From contig CAMKTS010000021.1 of the NCBI GenBank assembly GCA_946415755.1, positions 1-54,652 of the forward strand: a stretch of 54,652 nt of DNA. Direction: 5' to 3'. A program made the position numbers and the translations under genes. Within the stretch, counting starts at the first letter, position 1. Each line of letters starts with the position of its first letter. This document shows positions 18,331-26,878 of the stretch, piece by piece. The stretch is from an uncultured Prevotella sp. (GTDB lineage Bacteria; Bacteroidota; Bacteroidia; Bacteroidales; Bacteroidaceae). The notes beneath the pieces were generated by a model that was not told the origin of the DNA, searched no databases, and saw only the letters and a list, made by a program, of their open reading frames with translations.

Positions 18331-18353
18331 AAGAGAGCGACCGCTCTCTTTTT
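18331..18353. terminator. bidirectional terminator between lipoprotein gene and cysE
   Basis: AAGAGAGCG/CGCTCTCTT stem with a 2-3-nt loop, with A and T runs on both sides, so it can serve both convergent genes. Confidence 0.85.
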
Positions 18354-18371
18354 GTTTTATTCATTACGAAA

Positions 18372-19292
18372 TTAAATACCCAGTCCTCCGTCGAAAGGAG
18401 CATCCACGGCTTTCAGCTGTTGGATGCGCGAGTGGGGTGGTACGTCGTTGGTTACCCAGATGTTGCCACCGATTACGCTGTGATGGCCAATGGTGATGCG
18501 TCCCAGGATAGAGGCGTTTGAGTAGACTGTTACGTAGTCTTCTATGATGGGGTGGCGAGGAACGTTCAGCATGTTGCCGTTGGCATCATACTTGAAGCTC
18601 TTGGCTCCCAGTGTTACGCCTTGGTATAGCGTGACATGATTGCCGATAATACAGGTCTCACCAATCACCACACCCGTTCCGTGGTCGATGGCAAAGTATT
18701 CGCCTATGGTAGCTCCCGGATGGATGTCAATACCTGTTTTCGAGTGTGCCTGCTCCGTGATGATACGAGGTATCACTGGTATCTTCATTTCATGTAGTTT
18801 GTGGGCGATGCGGTAGTGTGTCATCGTGTTTACCACCGGATAGCAGAAGATGACCTCGCCGTAGTTGGGTGCAGCAGGGTCGTTGTCGAACATAGCCTGC
18901 ACATCGGTGTAGAGCAGACGCTTGATCTCAGGCAGCGCATCGATGAATTCCAAGGCTAGCCGACTGGCTTCCTGATATACCTGTTCCTTTGTCTTAATGC
19001 ATTCGCAGTCTTCACAGAACTGCAGTCCGTGCGCTATCTGCTTCGTCAGCAACCGCAGCAGTTCCTCCATGTGTACGCCGATATAGTAGGAGCGTATGGC
19101 CTCGTGGGGCTGCCGTTTGTTGAAGTAATCGGGGAAGATGATGCTCTTCACCAGTGTTACAATTTGCTTCACTTGTTCCACTGAGGGTAGTGGAGCCTCT
19201 GTTGCGGGCATCATTCCCACTTCCTGTTCTGTCAGTTTCGAGAGCAGGCTGACGTTCTTCAGCAGTATGTCGTTTCGTTTCTCATCCATCAT
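18372..19292 (-). CDS. cysE: serine O-acetyltransferase
   Basis: About 306 residues when started at ATG 19292 (19289 is equally possible). The longer frame to 19358 runs through the promoter box. The C-terminal left-handed beta-helix of hexapeptide repeats is clear: GIDIHPGATIGEYFAIDHGTG, VVIGETCIIGNHVTLYQGVT, then HPIIEDYVTVYSNASILG. The catalytic DHGTG motif and the substrate-binding HSKTGIDIHPG are intact. The enzyme acetylates serine for cysteine synthesis. The N-terminal helical domain is present. The -7 box ends 5 nt before the start codon. Confidence 0.9.
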   Translation of the reverse strand: MMDEKRNDILLKNVSLLSKLTEQEVGMMPATEAPLPSVEQVKQIVTLVKSIIFPDYFNKRQPHEAIRSYYIGVHMEELLRLLTKQIAHGLQFCEDCECIKTKEQVYQEASRLALEFIDALPEIKRLLYTDVQAMFDNDPAAPNYGEVIFCYPVVNTMTHYRIAHKLHEMKIPVIPRIITEQAHSKTGIDIHPGATIGEYFAIDHGTGVVIGETCIIGNHVTLYQGVTLGAKSFKYDANGNMLNVPRHPIIEDYVTVYSNASILGRITIGHHSVIGGNIWVTNDVPPHSRIQQLKAVDAPFDGGLGI

Positions 19293-19297
19293 GCGTG

Positions 19298-19305
19298 CAA
19301 AGGTA
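19298..19305 (-). promoter_or_regulatory. -7 box TACCTTTG of cysE
   Basis: Ends 5 nt before ATG 19292, the same spacing as at rlmN, implying a leaderless or nearly leaderless mRNA and fixing the start choice. Confidence 0.65.
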
Positions 19306-19373
19306 CGAATAAGTGGGCTAAATACCAAATTTATTTGGAGTTTTCCTTGCGAAAGCACCTTTTCTTGAATATC

Positions 19374-20087
19374 TCACATCAGCGTATGCAGGTCAAGATA
19401 CTGCAGCACATCGTCCTTGTAGCTGTCGGAGATGGGGATGTACTGTTCGCCGAATACGATGCGCAGCCTGTCTACCGTACTGGCTTTTGTCATGTGTACG
19501 ATGTACGAGCGGTGTGTACGCATGAATTCAGGATGTGGCAGGAAATCCTCAAGTTTCTTCATATTCATCAGTGACATGATTTTTGTGCCGTCTTGCATGT
19601 ATATGCGCACATAGTCTTTCAATCCTTCTATATATAGAATGTCGTCAAGACTGATGCGTATGAGTTTGTAGTCACTTTTTACGAACATGAACCTGTCGCG
19701 GGCGTATGTCTCCTGCTTCAGCATCCTGCTGAACCACTCAAGGGCCTTGTCGGCAGACCGCACGAAGTCCTCATAGCTGATAGGTTTCAGCAGATAGTCG
19801 AGGGCCGCCACCTTGTAACCTTCAATGGCATACTGCTGGAAGGCTGTGGTAAAGATGATTTTTGTTTCTTGCGGCAATATCTTGGCAAACTCGATGCCCG
19901 ACAGTTCAGGCATCTGGATGTCGAGGAACAGCAGGCTGACGGGATTTTCGCGCAGCTCTTTCATGGCTTCTATGGCACTGCCGTAGGTACCTCTCAGCGA
20001 GAGGAAGGGTGTTCTTTCTGCATAGCTCTTGAGCAGTCCGGCTGCCAAGGGCTCGTCGTCGATAATGGCACAGCTGATAGTCATCAT
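19374..20087 (-). CDS. LytTR-family response regulator
   Basis: A 237-residue regulator. The receiver domain (1-120) carries the acidic pair after MTISCAIIDDEPLA, the phospho-acceptor Asp in LLFLDIQMPELSG near 56, and the conserved Lys in YLLKPI. The C-terminal LytTR DNA-binding domain (about 140-235) shows RFMFVKSDYKLIRI, ILYIEGLKDYVRIY and FMRTHRSYIV. It follows its kinase with a 2-bp gap and ends the pump operon, so it probably regulates that operon. Confidence 0.93.
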   Translation of the reverse strand: MMTISCAIIDDEPLAAGLLKSYAERTPFLSLRGTYGSAIEAMKELRENPVSLLFLDIQMPELSGIEFAKILPQETKIIFTTAFQQYAIEGYKVAALDYLLKPISYEDFVRSADKALEWFSRMLKQETYARDRFMFVKSDYKLIRISLDDILYIEGLKDYVRIYMQDGTKIMSLMNMKKLEDFLPHPEFMRTHRSYIVHMTKASTVDRLRIVFGEQYIPISDSYKDDVLQYLDLHTLM

Positions 20088-20089
20088 TC

Positions 20090-21121
20090 TTATTTCTTGA
20101 TTTTGATTCTAATCTCCGAATGGTACGTCTTGCCGTCGGCAGCAACACCACGCTCCCAGCTGTAACGGTTGGGATAGGACAGAGCTAAACGGCGCTGTAC
20201 CTGTTGCAGACCAATGCCGTGACCGCTGTGGTCGGCAGCTGTCTTGGGGTGGTTGGAGTTCTCGATGCGGCACGTGATGCAGTCCTTGTCGGCCTCAATG
20301 GTGATATGGATGAATGAGGGTTCAGTGGGACTGATGCCGTGCTTGAAGGCATTCTCCACCAACGAGATGAATATCATGGGAGCAATCGGCAACGACTCGT
20401 TGGCGATGGTTGTCTGGTAGTTCACCTCTACCGTCTGGGGCAGTCGGATGCGCATTAGTTTGACATAGTTGCCGATGAATTCCATCTCTGTAGCAATGGA
20501 TACCGTTTCCTGCTGGTTGTCGTAGAGGATGTGACGCAGCATCTTCGACAGTTTCTGAATGGCTTCCTGTGCCTTGGGGGCATCGAAGGCTGTCAGAGCG
20601 TAGATGTTGTTTAGCGTATTCAGCAGGAAGTGGGGGTTGATCTGGTTGCGCAGCGTCTTCAGTTCTGCATCGATACGGGCTGCTTCTGCCTCTCGCCGTG
20701 CCTGCTCTGCCTTCTGCCACCGCATGGCCAGACGGATGGCGGTGGCGATGGCGGCAGCGATGGTAAGATTGAAGATGTCGCGCACGATGAAGCCGACACT
20801 CATCCATAAGCTGCTCTCACGTGGGGTGGGGTTGTAGAGGTTGTGCAGATAGGTTACCCACAGATGGACACCGATGCCCAGCGCCACCACCACCACCGCA
20901 TTGACCAGCAGAAAAAAACGGTGTCGGCCACTGGCAAAATGGTAAGGGGCCAGCCACAGGTAGTTCATGTAGAATACTACCATGAAGGCCACTGGCACCA
21001 CACTCATCATCAGGAACTGCATGGCGGTAATGCCTCGTCCGTGATTGATAAACATCATGGGCGAGAGGAACATCACCAGCCATACGGCGGCCTGTACCAG
21101 TAGCTGCATTCGCTTATTCAT
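20090..21121 (-). CDS. LytS-type sensor histidine kinase
   Basis: A 343-residue membrane kinase of the His_kinase (PF06580) family. Four hydrophobic segments fill the first about 145 residues, with no large periplasmic domain. A coiled linker (EQARREAEAARIDAELKTL) leads to the phospho-acceptor His in QINPHFLLNTLNNIYAL. The C-terminal ATPase has the N-box LVENAFKHGI and the G-box GHGIGLQQVQRRL. It partners the LytTR regulator 2 bp downstream. The lack of a sensor domain suggests it reads a membrane state or its pump neighbours. Confidence 0.92.
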   Translation of the reverse strand: MNKRMQLLVQAAVWLVMFLSPMMFINHGRGITAMQFLMMSVVPVAFMVVFYMNYLWLAPYHFASGRHRFFLLVNAVVVVALGIGVHLWVTYLHNLYNPTPRESSLWMSVGFIVRDIFNLTIAAAIATAIRLAMRWQKAEQARREAEAARIDAELKTLRNQINPHFLLNTLNNIYALTAFDAPKAQEAIQKLSKMLRHILYDNQQETVSIATEMEFIGNYVKLMRIRLPQTVEVNYQTTIANESLPIAPMIFISLVENAFKHGISPTEPSFIHITIEADKDCITCRIENSNHPKTAADHSGHGIGLQQVQRRLALSYPNRYSWERGVAADGKTYHSEIRIKIKK

Positions 21122-21133
21122 CGCATGGCCTTT

Positions 21134-22351
21134 TTATTCGTGTCTGATGGCTTCTATCGGGTCCATGTTGGCAGCTTTCTGGGCAGGTATGTATCCGAAG
21201 AGCACGCCGATGAACACACATACAAAGAACGATACATAGATGCTCCAAGCCGGTACGCTGCTGGGCATGCCAAACGAAGGCAGGAATGCGCTGACGGCAG
21301 AGCCTACCAGGATGCCTAGTAAGCCACCTGTAACGGAAATGAGCACCGACTCGATGAGGAACTGTAGCGAGATGACGGGACCGGTGGCTCCTACGGCCAT
21401 TCGCAGGCCGATTTCCTTGGTGCGCTCTGTCACTGATACGAGCATGATGTTCATAATGCCGATACCAGCTACGAGCAGCGAGAATGCTGCTGCCACCACG
21501 AGAATCAGCGTCACGGTATCCATCGTCGACGACATGGTCTGCATCATCTCTGCCTGCGAGCGGATGGTGAAGTCGTCAGCAGCGTCGCCCTTCAGCTTAT
21601 GGTTGCTGCGCAGTATCTGCGTCAGTTCCTCGATGGCGGCATCAGAAAGTTCTTCTGTAATGGCAGAGCAGACGATGCTGGAGAACCATGTCTGGGCAGC
21701 GATACGCTTCATCACCGTTGTATAGGGTGCGATGATGACATTGTCCTGGTCCATGCCCCACGAGTTGTAGCCTTTCGACTTCAGCACTCCGACGATGCGC
21801 ATGGGAATGGATTTGAAGCGGATAGTCTTGCCGATGGGGTCTACGTTTTCTCCGAAGAGTTCGGTAACGATGGTTTTACCTACGACGCACACCTTGGCGG
21901 CCTTCTTGATGTCCTCGTCGGTAAAGCAGTCGCCGTCTTCGATGACCCACTGCTTGATGTCGAGGTACTCAGTCGATTCGCCATACATCGAGGTGTTGGT
22001 ATTGTTGTTGCCATAGATGACCTGTCCTGAGGCGGTGACTTCTGGCGATACCTTCGTCACGAACTTCTTTTCACGGAGGATACGCTCGTAGTCGGCCATT
22101 TTTAGCGTTTGCATGGCAGAGGGGTCTTGGCGCACGCCGCCACGCATGTCGGCACCAGGCCGGATGGTCAGCAGGTTGGTACCCATGGTGGAGAGTTCCT
22201 TGCGGATGCTCTCCTTCGAGCCTTGTCCGATGGCCATCATGATGATGACTGCTGCCACTCCGATGATGATACCCAGCATGGAGAGGAAGGAGCGCATCTT
22301 GTTGTTGCCTACGGCCTTGAAACTTACCTTAAATAGATTTAATATATTCAT
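21134..22351 (-). CDS. MacB-type ABC transporter permease
   Basis: A 405-residue FtsX/MacB-family permease. One N-terminal membrane segment (SMLGIIIGVAAVIIMMAIG) is followed by a large periplasmic MacB_PCD domain (about 40-250) and three C-terminal membrane segments, with the conserved ERTKEIGLRMAVGA stretch. Bacteroidetes split MacB into separate permease and ATPase proteins, as here. It lies 45 bp after the ATPase gene and 12 bp before the kinase gene. Confidence 0.92.
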   Translation of the reverse strand: MNILNLFKVSFKAVGNNKMRSFLSMLGIIIGVAAVIIMMAIGQGSKESIRKELSTMGTNLLTIRPGADMRGGVRQDPSAMQTLKMADYERILREKKFVTKVSPEVTASGQVIYGNNNTNTSMYGESTEYLDIKQWVIEDGDCFTDEDIKKAAKVCVVGKTIVTELFGENVDPIGKTIRFKSIPMRIVGVLKSKGYNSWGMDQDNVIIAPYTTVMKRIAAQTWFSSIVCSAITEELSDAAIEELTQILRSNHKLKGDAADDFTIRSQAEMMQTMSSTMDTVTLILVVAAAFSLLVAGIGIMNIMLVSVTERTKEIGLRMAVGATGPVISLQFLIESVLISVTGGLLGILVGSAVSAFLPSFGMPSSVPAWSIYVSFFVCVFIGVLFGYIPAQKAANMDPIEAIRHE

Positions 22352-22396
22352 TTCTCGGAATGTCGTTATTTCGGGATGTCGTTATTTTGAAATGGC

Positions 22397-23146
22397 TTAA
22401 TCGTCTACCGGTGCCGGGAGGGCGGCGAGTGCCTCGGCTGCCGACTTAATGTTGGTATTGATGGTGTCCTCACGAATCTTGCCGTCGCGCAGGTTGATGT
22501 TGCGGCTGCTGTATTCGGCAATCTCAGGGTTGTGGGTTACGAAGATGATGGTGTTGCCCTGCTTGTAAAGCTCCTGGAAGAGTACCAGCATCTCGAACGA
22601 TGTCCGCGTGTCGAGGTTACCCGTGGCCTCGTCGGCCAGCAGTACGGCGGGGTCGTTGACCAAGGCGCGGGCGATGGCTACGCGCTGCATCTGTCCACCG
22701 GACATCTGGTTTGACTTGTGGTATAGGCGGTCGCCCAGCCCCACGGCCTGCAGAGCCTTGATGGCCTTCTCGCGTCGTTCGGTGGCCGTTATTTCGGAGT
22801 TGTACATCAGCGGCAGCTCCACATTCTCTACGGCTGTTGTCTTGGCCAGCAGGTTGTAGTTCTGGAACACAAAGCCTATTTTCCTGTTGCGCAGATGGGC
22901 GCGCTGTGTCTTCGACATGGTACGCACGCTGATGCCGTCGAGGAGATACTCGCCCGAAGTAGGGGTGTCGAGACAGCCCAATTGGTTGAGCAGCGTCGAT
23001 TTTCCAGAACCTGAGGTACCCTGTATGGTGACGAACTCGCCCTCGTAGATCTTGAACGAGACCCCCCGTAGGGCTTTTACCGTCTCGCTGCCTACCTGGA
23101 AGTAGCGCTTCACGTTCTGCAGTTCAATGACTACTTTTTTATCCAT
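22397..23146 (-). CDS. MacB-type ABC transporter ATPase
   Basis: A 249-residue cytoplasmic ATPase with all motifs: Walker [10 protein letters not shown] near residue 43, Q-loop FQNYNLL, signature [15 protein letters not shown], Walker [13 protein letters not shown], and the switch His in [10 protein letters not shown]. It is of the LolD/MacB type, which powers mechanotransmission across the periplasm. A 2-bp gap follows the adaptor gene. Confidence 0.94.
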   Translation of the reverse strand: MDKKVVIELQNVKRYFQVGSETVKALRGVSFKIYEGEFVTIQGTSGSGKSTLLNQLGCLDTPTSGEYLLDGISVRTMSKTQRAHLRNRKIGFVFQNYNLLAKTTAVENVELPLMYNSEITATERREKAIKALQAVGLGDRLYHKSNQMSGGQMQRVAIARALVNDPAVLLADEATGNLDTRTSFEMLVLFQELYKQGNTIIFVTHNPEIAEYSSRNINLRDGKIREDTINTNIKSAAEALAALPAPVDD

Positions 23147-23148
23147 AA

Positions 23149-24336
23149 TTATTTTTTCTGCTGCTGGTTGTTGTTTCTTCCTCTCGGACGTGGCATGAAG
23201 GGGTTGGTGGCCTGTTCTCCTGGCATCTCCTCGTCACCGCCGGTGATAGTGAAGTCGACGAGTACCTCGGTCCCCTCGCTGATGCCGCTCACAATCTCCG
23301 TCAGCATGCCGTTGGTGGTGCCCGTTTCTACCTTGTGAGCCTTGAAGGTGTTACCCTCCAGCGTCCATATCTTCTGCGGAGCCTCTACATCCTCTATCTG
23401 CTGTCCCTTCTGGAGCAGTGCCTCGTTGGGCATAAAGCGCAAGGCCTTAGTTGGAGCGGCCAGTACGTTGTTCTTCTCAAGTGTGAAGATGGTGACGTTG
23501 GCCGTCAGACCAGGCTTCAGCTTAAGGTCTTTGTTGGGTGCGGAGATCACGACCTCATAGGTTACCACATTGCTCTCTGTAGTGGCTTGTTGGCGCACCT
23601 GTGTTACAGCCCCGTCGAACTTGTCGTCGGGAAAGGCATCCACGGTGAACGACACGCGCTGACCTTCCTTCACGCCGCCGATGTCGGCCTCGTCGATATC
23701 GGCAATCACGCGCATGTCCGTCAGGTCTTGTGCGATGGTGAACAGCTCTGGGGTGTTGAACGAGGCGGCTACCGTCTGGCCTTCCTCTACCGATTTCGAG
23801 AGCACTACGCCATCGATGGGCGAGGTAATGGTGGCATAGCCTAGGTTGGTCTGTGCCTTCTGCACGCTCTCACGGCTGGAAGCTACCGTCTGGCGTGCCT
23901 TTTCGAACGACAGACGGGCACTCTCGTAATCGTTGGCTGATACGAGGCCCTTGTCGAACAGTGTCTGATAGCGGTTGAAGTTGGCTTGTTCGTAGTTCAG
24001 CGTGCTCTGGGCACTGGTGAGGTCGGCCTTGGCACGATTTAGTTCGCTGATGAGGTTGGTCTTGTCGAGTTCGGCAATAATCTGTCCCTTCTTGACCACA
24101 CTATTGTAATCTACGTAGAGTTTTGACACGATACCCGACACCTGCGTACCTACGGTGACGCTGGTTACGGGTTCGATGGTGCCTGTGGCAGTAATGCTGG
24201 TGTGGATGTCCTGCTTCTCCACTTTGGCCGTTTCAAACTCTACTTTCTCTTCACTTTTTCCGCCTGACAGCAGCCAGACAACAAGGGCGATTACGGCAAC
24301 TGCGCCTACGCCAATCCATAATTTCTTGTTCTTCAT
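23149..24336 (-). CDS. MacA-type periplasmic adaptor
   Basis: A 395-residue membrane-fusion protein. The N-terminal anchor WIGVGAVAVIALVVWLL is followed by a lipoyl half-motif (TGTIEPVTSVTVGTQVSG), a long alpha-hairpin (about 100-170, with repeated Q, A, S and E), the second lipoyl half (ATITSPIDGVVLSKSVEEGQ) and the beta-barrel domain. The C-terminus is Gln/Asn/Arg-rich. It links the inner-membrane ABC unit to the TolC-like duct encoded just upstream. Confidence 0.93.
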   Translation of the reverse strand: MKNKKLWIGVGAVAVIALVVWLLSGGKSEEKVEFETAKVEKQDIHTSITATGTIEPVTSVTVGTQVSGIVSKLYVDYNSVVKKGQIIAELDKTNLISELNRAKADLTSAQSTLNYEQANFNRYQTLFDKGLVSANDYESARLSFEKARQTVASSRESVQKAQTNLGYATITSPIDGVVLSKSVEEGQTVAASFNTPELFTIAQDLTDMRVIADIDEADIGGVKEGQRVSFTVDAFPDDKFDGAVTQVRQQATTESNVVTYEVVISAPNKDLKLKPGLTANVTIFTLEKNNVLAAPTKALRFMPNEALLQKGQQIEDVEAPQKIWTLEGNTFKAHKVETGTTNGMLTEIVSGISEGTEVLVDFTITGGDEEMPGEQATNPFMPRPRGRNNNQQQKK

Positions 24337-24385
24337 ATTGTTATTTCGCTATTTTACTATCTTTCTATCTTACAAATCTATGCTC

Positions 24386-25720
24386 TCAGATACTCATCTC
24401 TTCTCCCTGATAGAATCGTAGAAGCTGCTGGCTCAGTATCGTCATATACTTCGACTGCAGCTTGTTCTGCTGTGCCTTTAGCAGTTTGTCCTTGCCAGTC
24501 ATCAGTTCGATGATGTTCTTCAGCCCCAGCTGGAACTGTTCCGACAGCAGGTCGTACGAGGCCTGTTCACTCTCAACGGTAGCCGTTGCCGAGCGGAACT
24601 TCTGCTGGTTGGTGTTGGCATCGAGCCAGAAGCCCTCGATGGTAGAGTAGAGTTGTTTCTGCTTGTCCTGCAGGTCCAGCAGTGCCTGTTCGCGCTGGAT
24701 GATGGCCTTGTTGACGGCGGTGCGTGTCTTGCGCTGGTCGAAGAGTTGTATGCTCACGGTGGCTCCCACCGATGCATCTACGTTCACCTTCATCTGCTTG
24801 CTCCACGTGTTGTTGCTCAGCGAGTTGGTGCTGGTGCCCAATCCTGCTGTCAGGCTCAGTGTGGGCATGTGTCCTGCGCGTGCAATTTTCTTCTGCACTT
24901 CTGCCGACTTGATGTCTATCTCTGTACCGAGTATTTCGGGGCGTTGTGTCAGGGCCTGCTCGTACACGGTGCTCACTTGCGGTATATGCTGTAGTGCCTG
25001 TTGGTCTGAGATTTCCGGGATGTAGATGTCAAAATCCTCGTTGCCTGTCAATTCCAGCAATTGCTTCAGTTGTAGGATGTAGTCGGCCAGGTTGCTCTCG
25101 GCCTCCACTATGTTGTATTCGTCGGTAGACCTCTGTGCTGTCAGCTGTGCCAGGTCGGCCTTCGACATCTTGCCAACTTCCACCATCTGCTGTCCGCGTT
25201 CTTCGTTTTTGCGGCTGGTTTCCAGACTTTGTTTCGTTACGCTGATGGCTTCGTTCATATATAATATCTGTACGTACAGCTGCGCAATGCGCTCCTGTAT
25301 GCTGTTGGCCGTCTCCTGTATGGTCAGGTCAGCTCTCTTCTCGCTCAGTGCGTTCAGCTTCACCTGATTGTAGTTCTGGTTGCCGTTCCATAACGTCCAC
25401 GAGGCATTCAGTCCATACGAGCCGTTGTAATAGGTCTTGTTCACCTTGGTATTTACGGTGCCGTTGCTGACGGTGACCGTGCCCTGTTCTGTCCAGGGAC
25501 GGTAGCCGATGCTTTGGTTGGTCGATGCCGTCAATGAGGGTAGTAATGCAGCCTTCGACTGTTTCAGTGTTTCCGTCGCCGTCTGTTTCTTCAGTTGCGA
25601 CTGTTTCAGTGTGATGTTGTTTTCTATGGCGTAGTCAATGCAGTCCTTCAGCGTCCACTTCTTCTGTGCCGTTGCTGTAAGAACCATTAGTGCTGCCATC
25701 ATCAAGATTCCTTTTTTCAT
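24386..25720 (-). CDS. TolC-family outer-membrane efflux protein
   Basis: About 444 residues from ATG 25720. A signal peptide, KKGILMMAALMVLTATAQ, begins there; the longer frame to 25921 crosses the promoter. Two OEP repeats are visible, each with Gln-rich amphipathic helices. The first opens with WTLKDCIDYAIENNITLKQSQL; the second carries RPEILGTEIDIKSAEVQKKIARAG. The C-terminal helix contains FQLGLKNIIELMTGKDKLLKAQ. First gene of the six-gene pump/regulator operon; the adaptor follows after 49 bp. Confidence 0.92.
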   Translation of the reverse strand: MKKGILMMAALMVLTATAQKKWTLKDCIDYAIENNITLKQSQLKKQTATETLKQSKAALLPSLTASTNQSIGYRPWTEQGTVTVSNGTVNTKVNKTYYNGSYGLNASWTLWNGNQNYNQVKLNALSEKRADLTIQETANSIQERIAQLYVQILYMNEAISVTKQSLETSRKNEERGQQMVEVGKMSKADLAQLTAQRSTDEYNIVEAESNLADYILQLKQLLELTGNEDFDIYIPEISDQQALQHIPQVSTVYEQALTQRPEILGTEIDIKSAEVQKKIARAGHMPTLSLTAGLGTSTNSLSNNTWSKQMKVNVDASVGATVSIQLFDQRKTRTAVNKAIIQREQALLDLQDKQKQLYSTIEGFWLDANTNQQKFRSATATVESEQASYDLLSEQFQLGLKNIIELMTGKDKLLKAQQNKLQSKYMTILSQQLLRFYQGEEMSI

Positions 25721-25763
25721 GTCTGTTATTGTTTGCTGTTTTATTTTTTTCTGAAAACCGCTG

Positions 25764-25771
25764 CAAAGGTA
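25764..25771 (-). promoter_or_regulatory. -7 box TACCTTTG of the tolC-macAB-LytTR operon
   Basis: It ends 43 nt before ATG 25720. The 25721-26058 gap holds little else: an imperfect TGTGTAT/ATACACA inverted repeat (about 25891-25933) and no ORF that I believe. Confidence 0.6.
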
Positions 25772-26058
25772 CGCACTTTCCGTGACATGAAAAAATAAGA
25801 TAGATGTTTTCGCTGCGTTAGTAGAAATAAATCGCCAATTCTTCGATAAGATTCTGCTGTTTAACGATATTTTAACATTTTCCGTTGCCCAATGTGTATA
25901 TGTACAACTTAGGCTTCGCAATCATACACAAAGAGACAGTCCTTTTTATGTTTTCGGAGTTGTCTAATTAGTAAATAATGTAATCTGAAGGTTCTGGCAC
26001 GTGAGTGTCGGAGCCATGTTCTGTGAACGTTGAACTTTGTAAGGGGCAGGAACAGCTG

Positions 26059-26661
26059 TTACTGTAGCTGCTGCAGACGAGCCACGTACTTGCCGATGAT
26101 GTCGAACTCTAGGTTGACAACGGTGCCCACGCGGATGTCCTGGAAGTTGGTGTGTTCCATCGTGTAGGGGATAATAGCTACTTGGAATGTATTGCTGGTG
26201 GGGCGGCATACGGTGAGCGAAACGCCATTGACTGTGACGCTGCCCTTGTCAACGGTGAAGTAGCCTCGGCGGGCCATATCGGCATCGTAGGGATACTGGA
26301 AGGTGAAGTAGGTGCTGCCGTCGGCATCCTCCATCGCCGTACAGGTGGCCGTCTGGTCGACATGGCCTTGTACGATGTGTCCGTCAAGGCGGCCGTTCAT
26401 CAGCATGGAACGCTCGATGTTAACCTTGTCGCCAACGCGCAGCAATCCCAGGTTGGAGCGCAGCAGTGTCTCTTTCATAGCGGTGACGACATAGGTGTCA
26501 CCATCAATGCGTACTACGGTAAGGCATACACCGTTGTGGGCTACGCTCTGGTCGATCTTCAGTTCGTCTGTAAAGGAGCAGTGAAGGGTGAAGTCGATAT
26601 TCTCTCTGTCTTTCTGGATGGCTACGACGGTAGCGAACTCCTCGATGATTCCGGAAAACAT
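26059..26661 (-). CDS. ribE: riboflavin synthase alpha subunit
   Basis: A 200-residue riboflavin synthase that dismutates 6,7-dimethyl-8-ribityllumazine. It has the two tandem lumazine-binding repeats. The first begins MFSGIIEEFATV and contains VAHNGVCLTVV; the second (from about 97) begins with GHVDQTATC and contains VNGVSLTVCRP. The start is the conserved MFSGI. Upstream lies the inverted-helix element at 26697-26878, and a T-run precedes the ATG. Confidence 0.95.
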   Translation of the reverse strand: MFSGIIEEFATVVAIQKDRENIDFTLHCSFTDELKIDQSVAHNGVCLTVVRIDGDTYVVTAMKETLLRSNLGLLRVGDKVNIERSMLMNGRLDGHIVQGHVDQTATCTAMEDADGSTYFTFQYPYDADMARRGYFTVDKGSVTVNGVSLTVCRPTSNTFQVAIIPYTMEHTNFQDIRVGTVVNLEFDIIGKYVARLQQLQ

Positions 26662-26696
26662 ACTTTTTTTAATCTTTGATTTTTAATTGAAAGAAA

Positions 26697-26878
26697 GGGG
26701 GCGCACGGTGATGTGATGAAAACTCCTGTGTTACAAGATTTGGGTGCTCTCCGCCGTTGTAATCCACCGGCCTTGCGGCTTCACGCTTGTGGCGTGGGAT
26801 GTGGCCCGCCATTGGCAGGAGAAGACAGCCCGGTTTTCGATTATTTGATGAGTATCCCGATCGAACCGGTACGCCCCC
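26697..26878 (-). other. candidate structured RNA or repeat before ribE
   Basis: A 182-bp spacer closed by complementary ends GGGGGCG (26697-26703) and CGCCCCC (26872-26878). Inside lies a long hairpin CCGGTT..CGAT / ATCG..AACCGG (26830-26869), plus CACGC/GCGTG and GCCG-CAA-type hairpins on the minus strand. It lies downstream of the propeller-sensor stop and upstream of ribE. I could not match it to the FMN or cobalamin riboswitch consensus. It could be a riboregulator, a long terminator or a genomic repeat. Confidence 0.4.
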
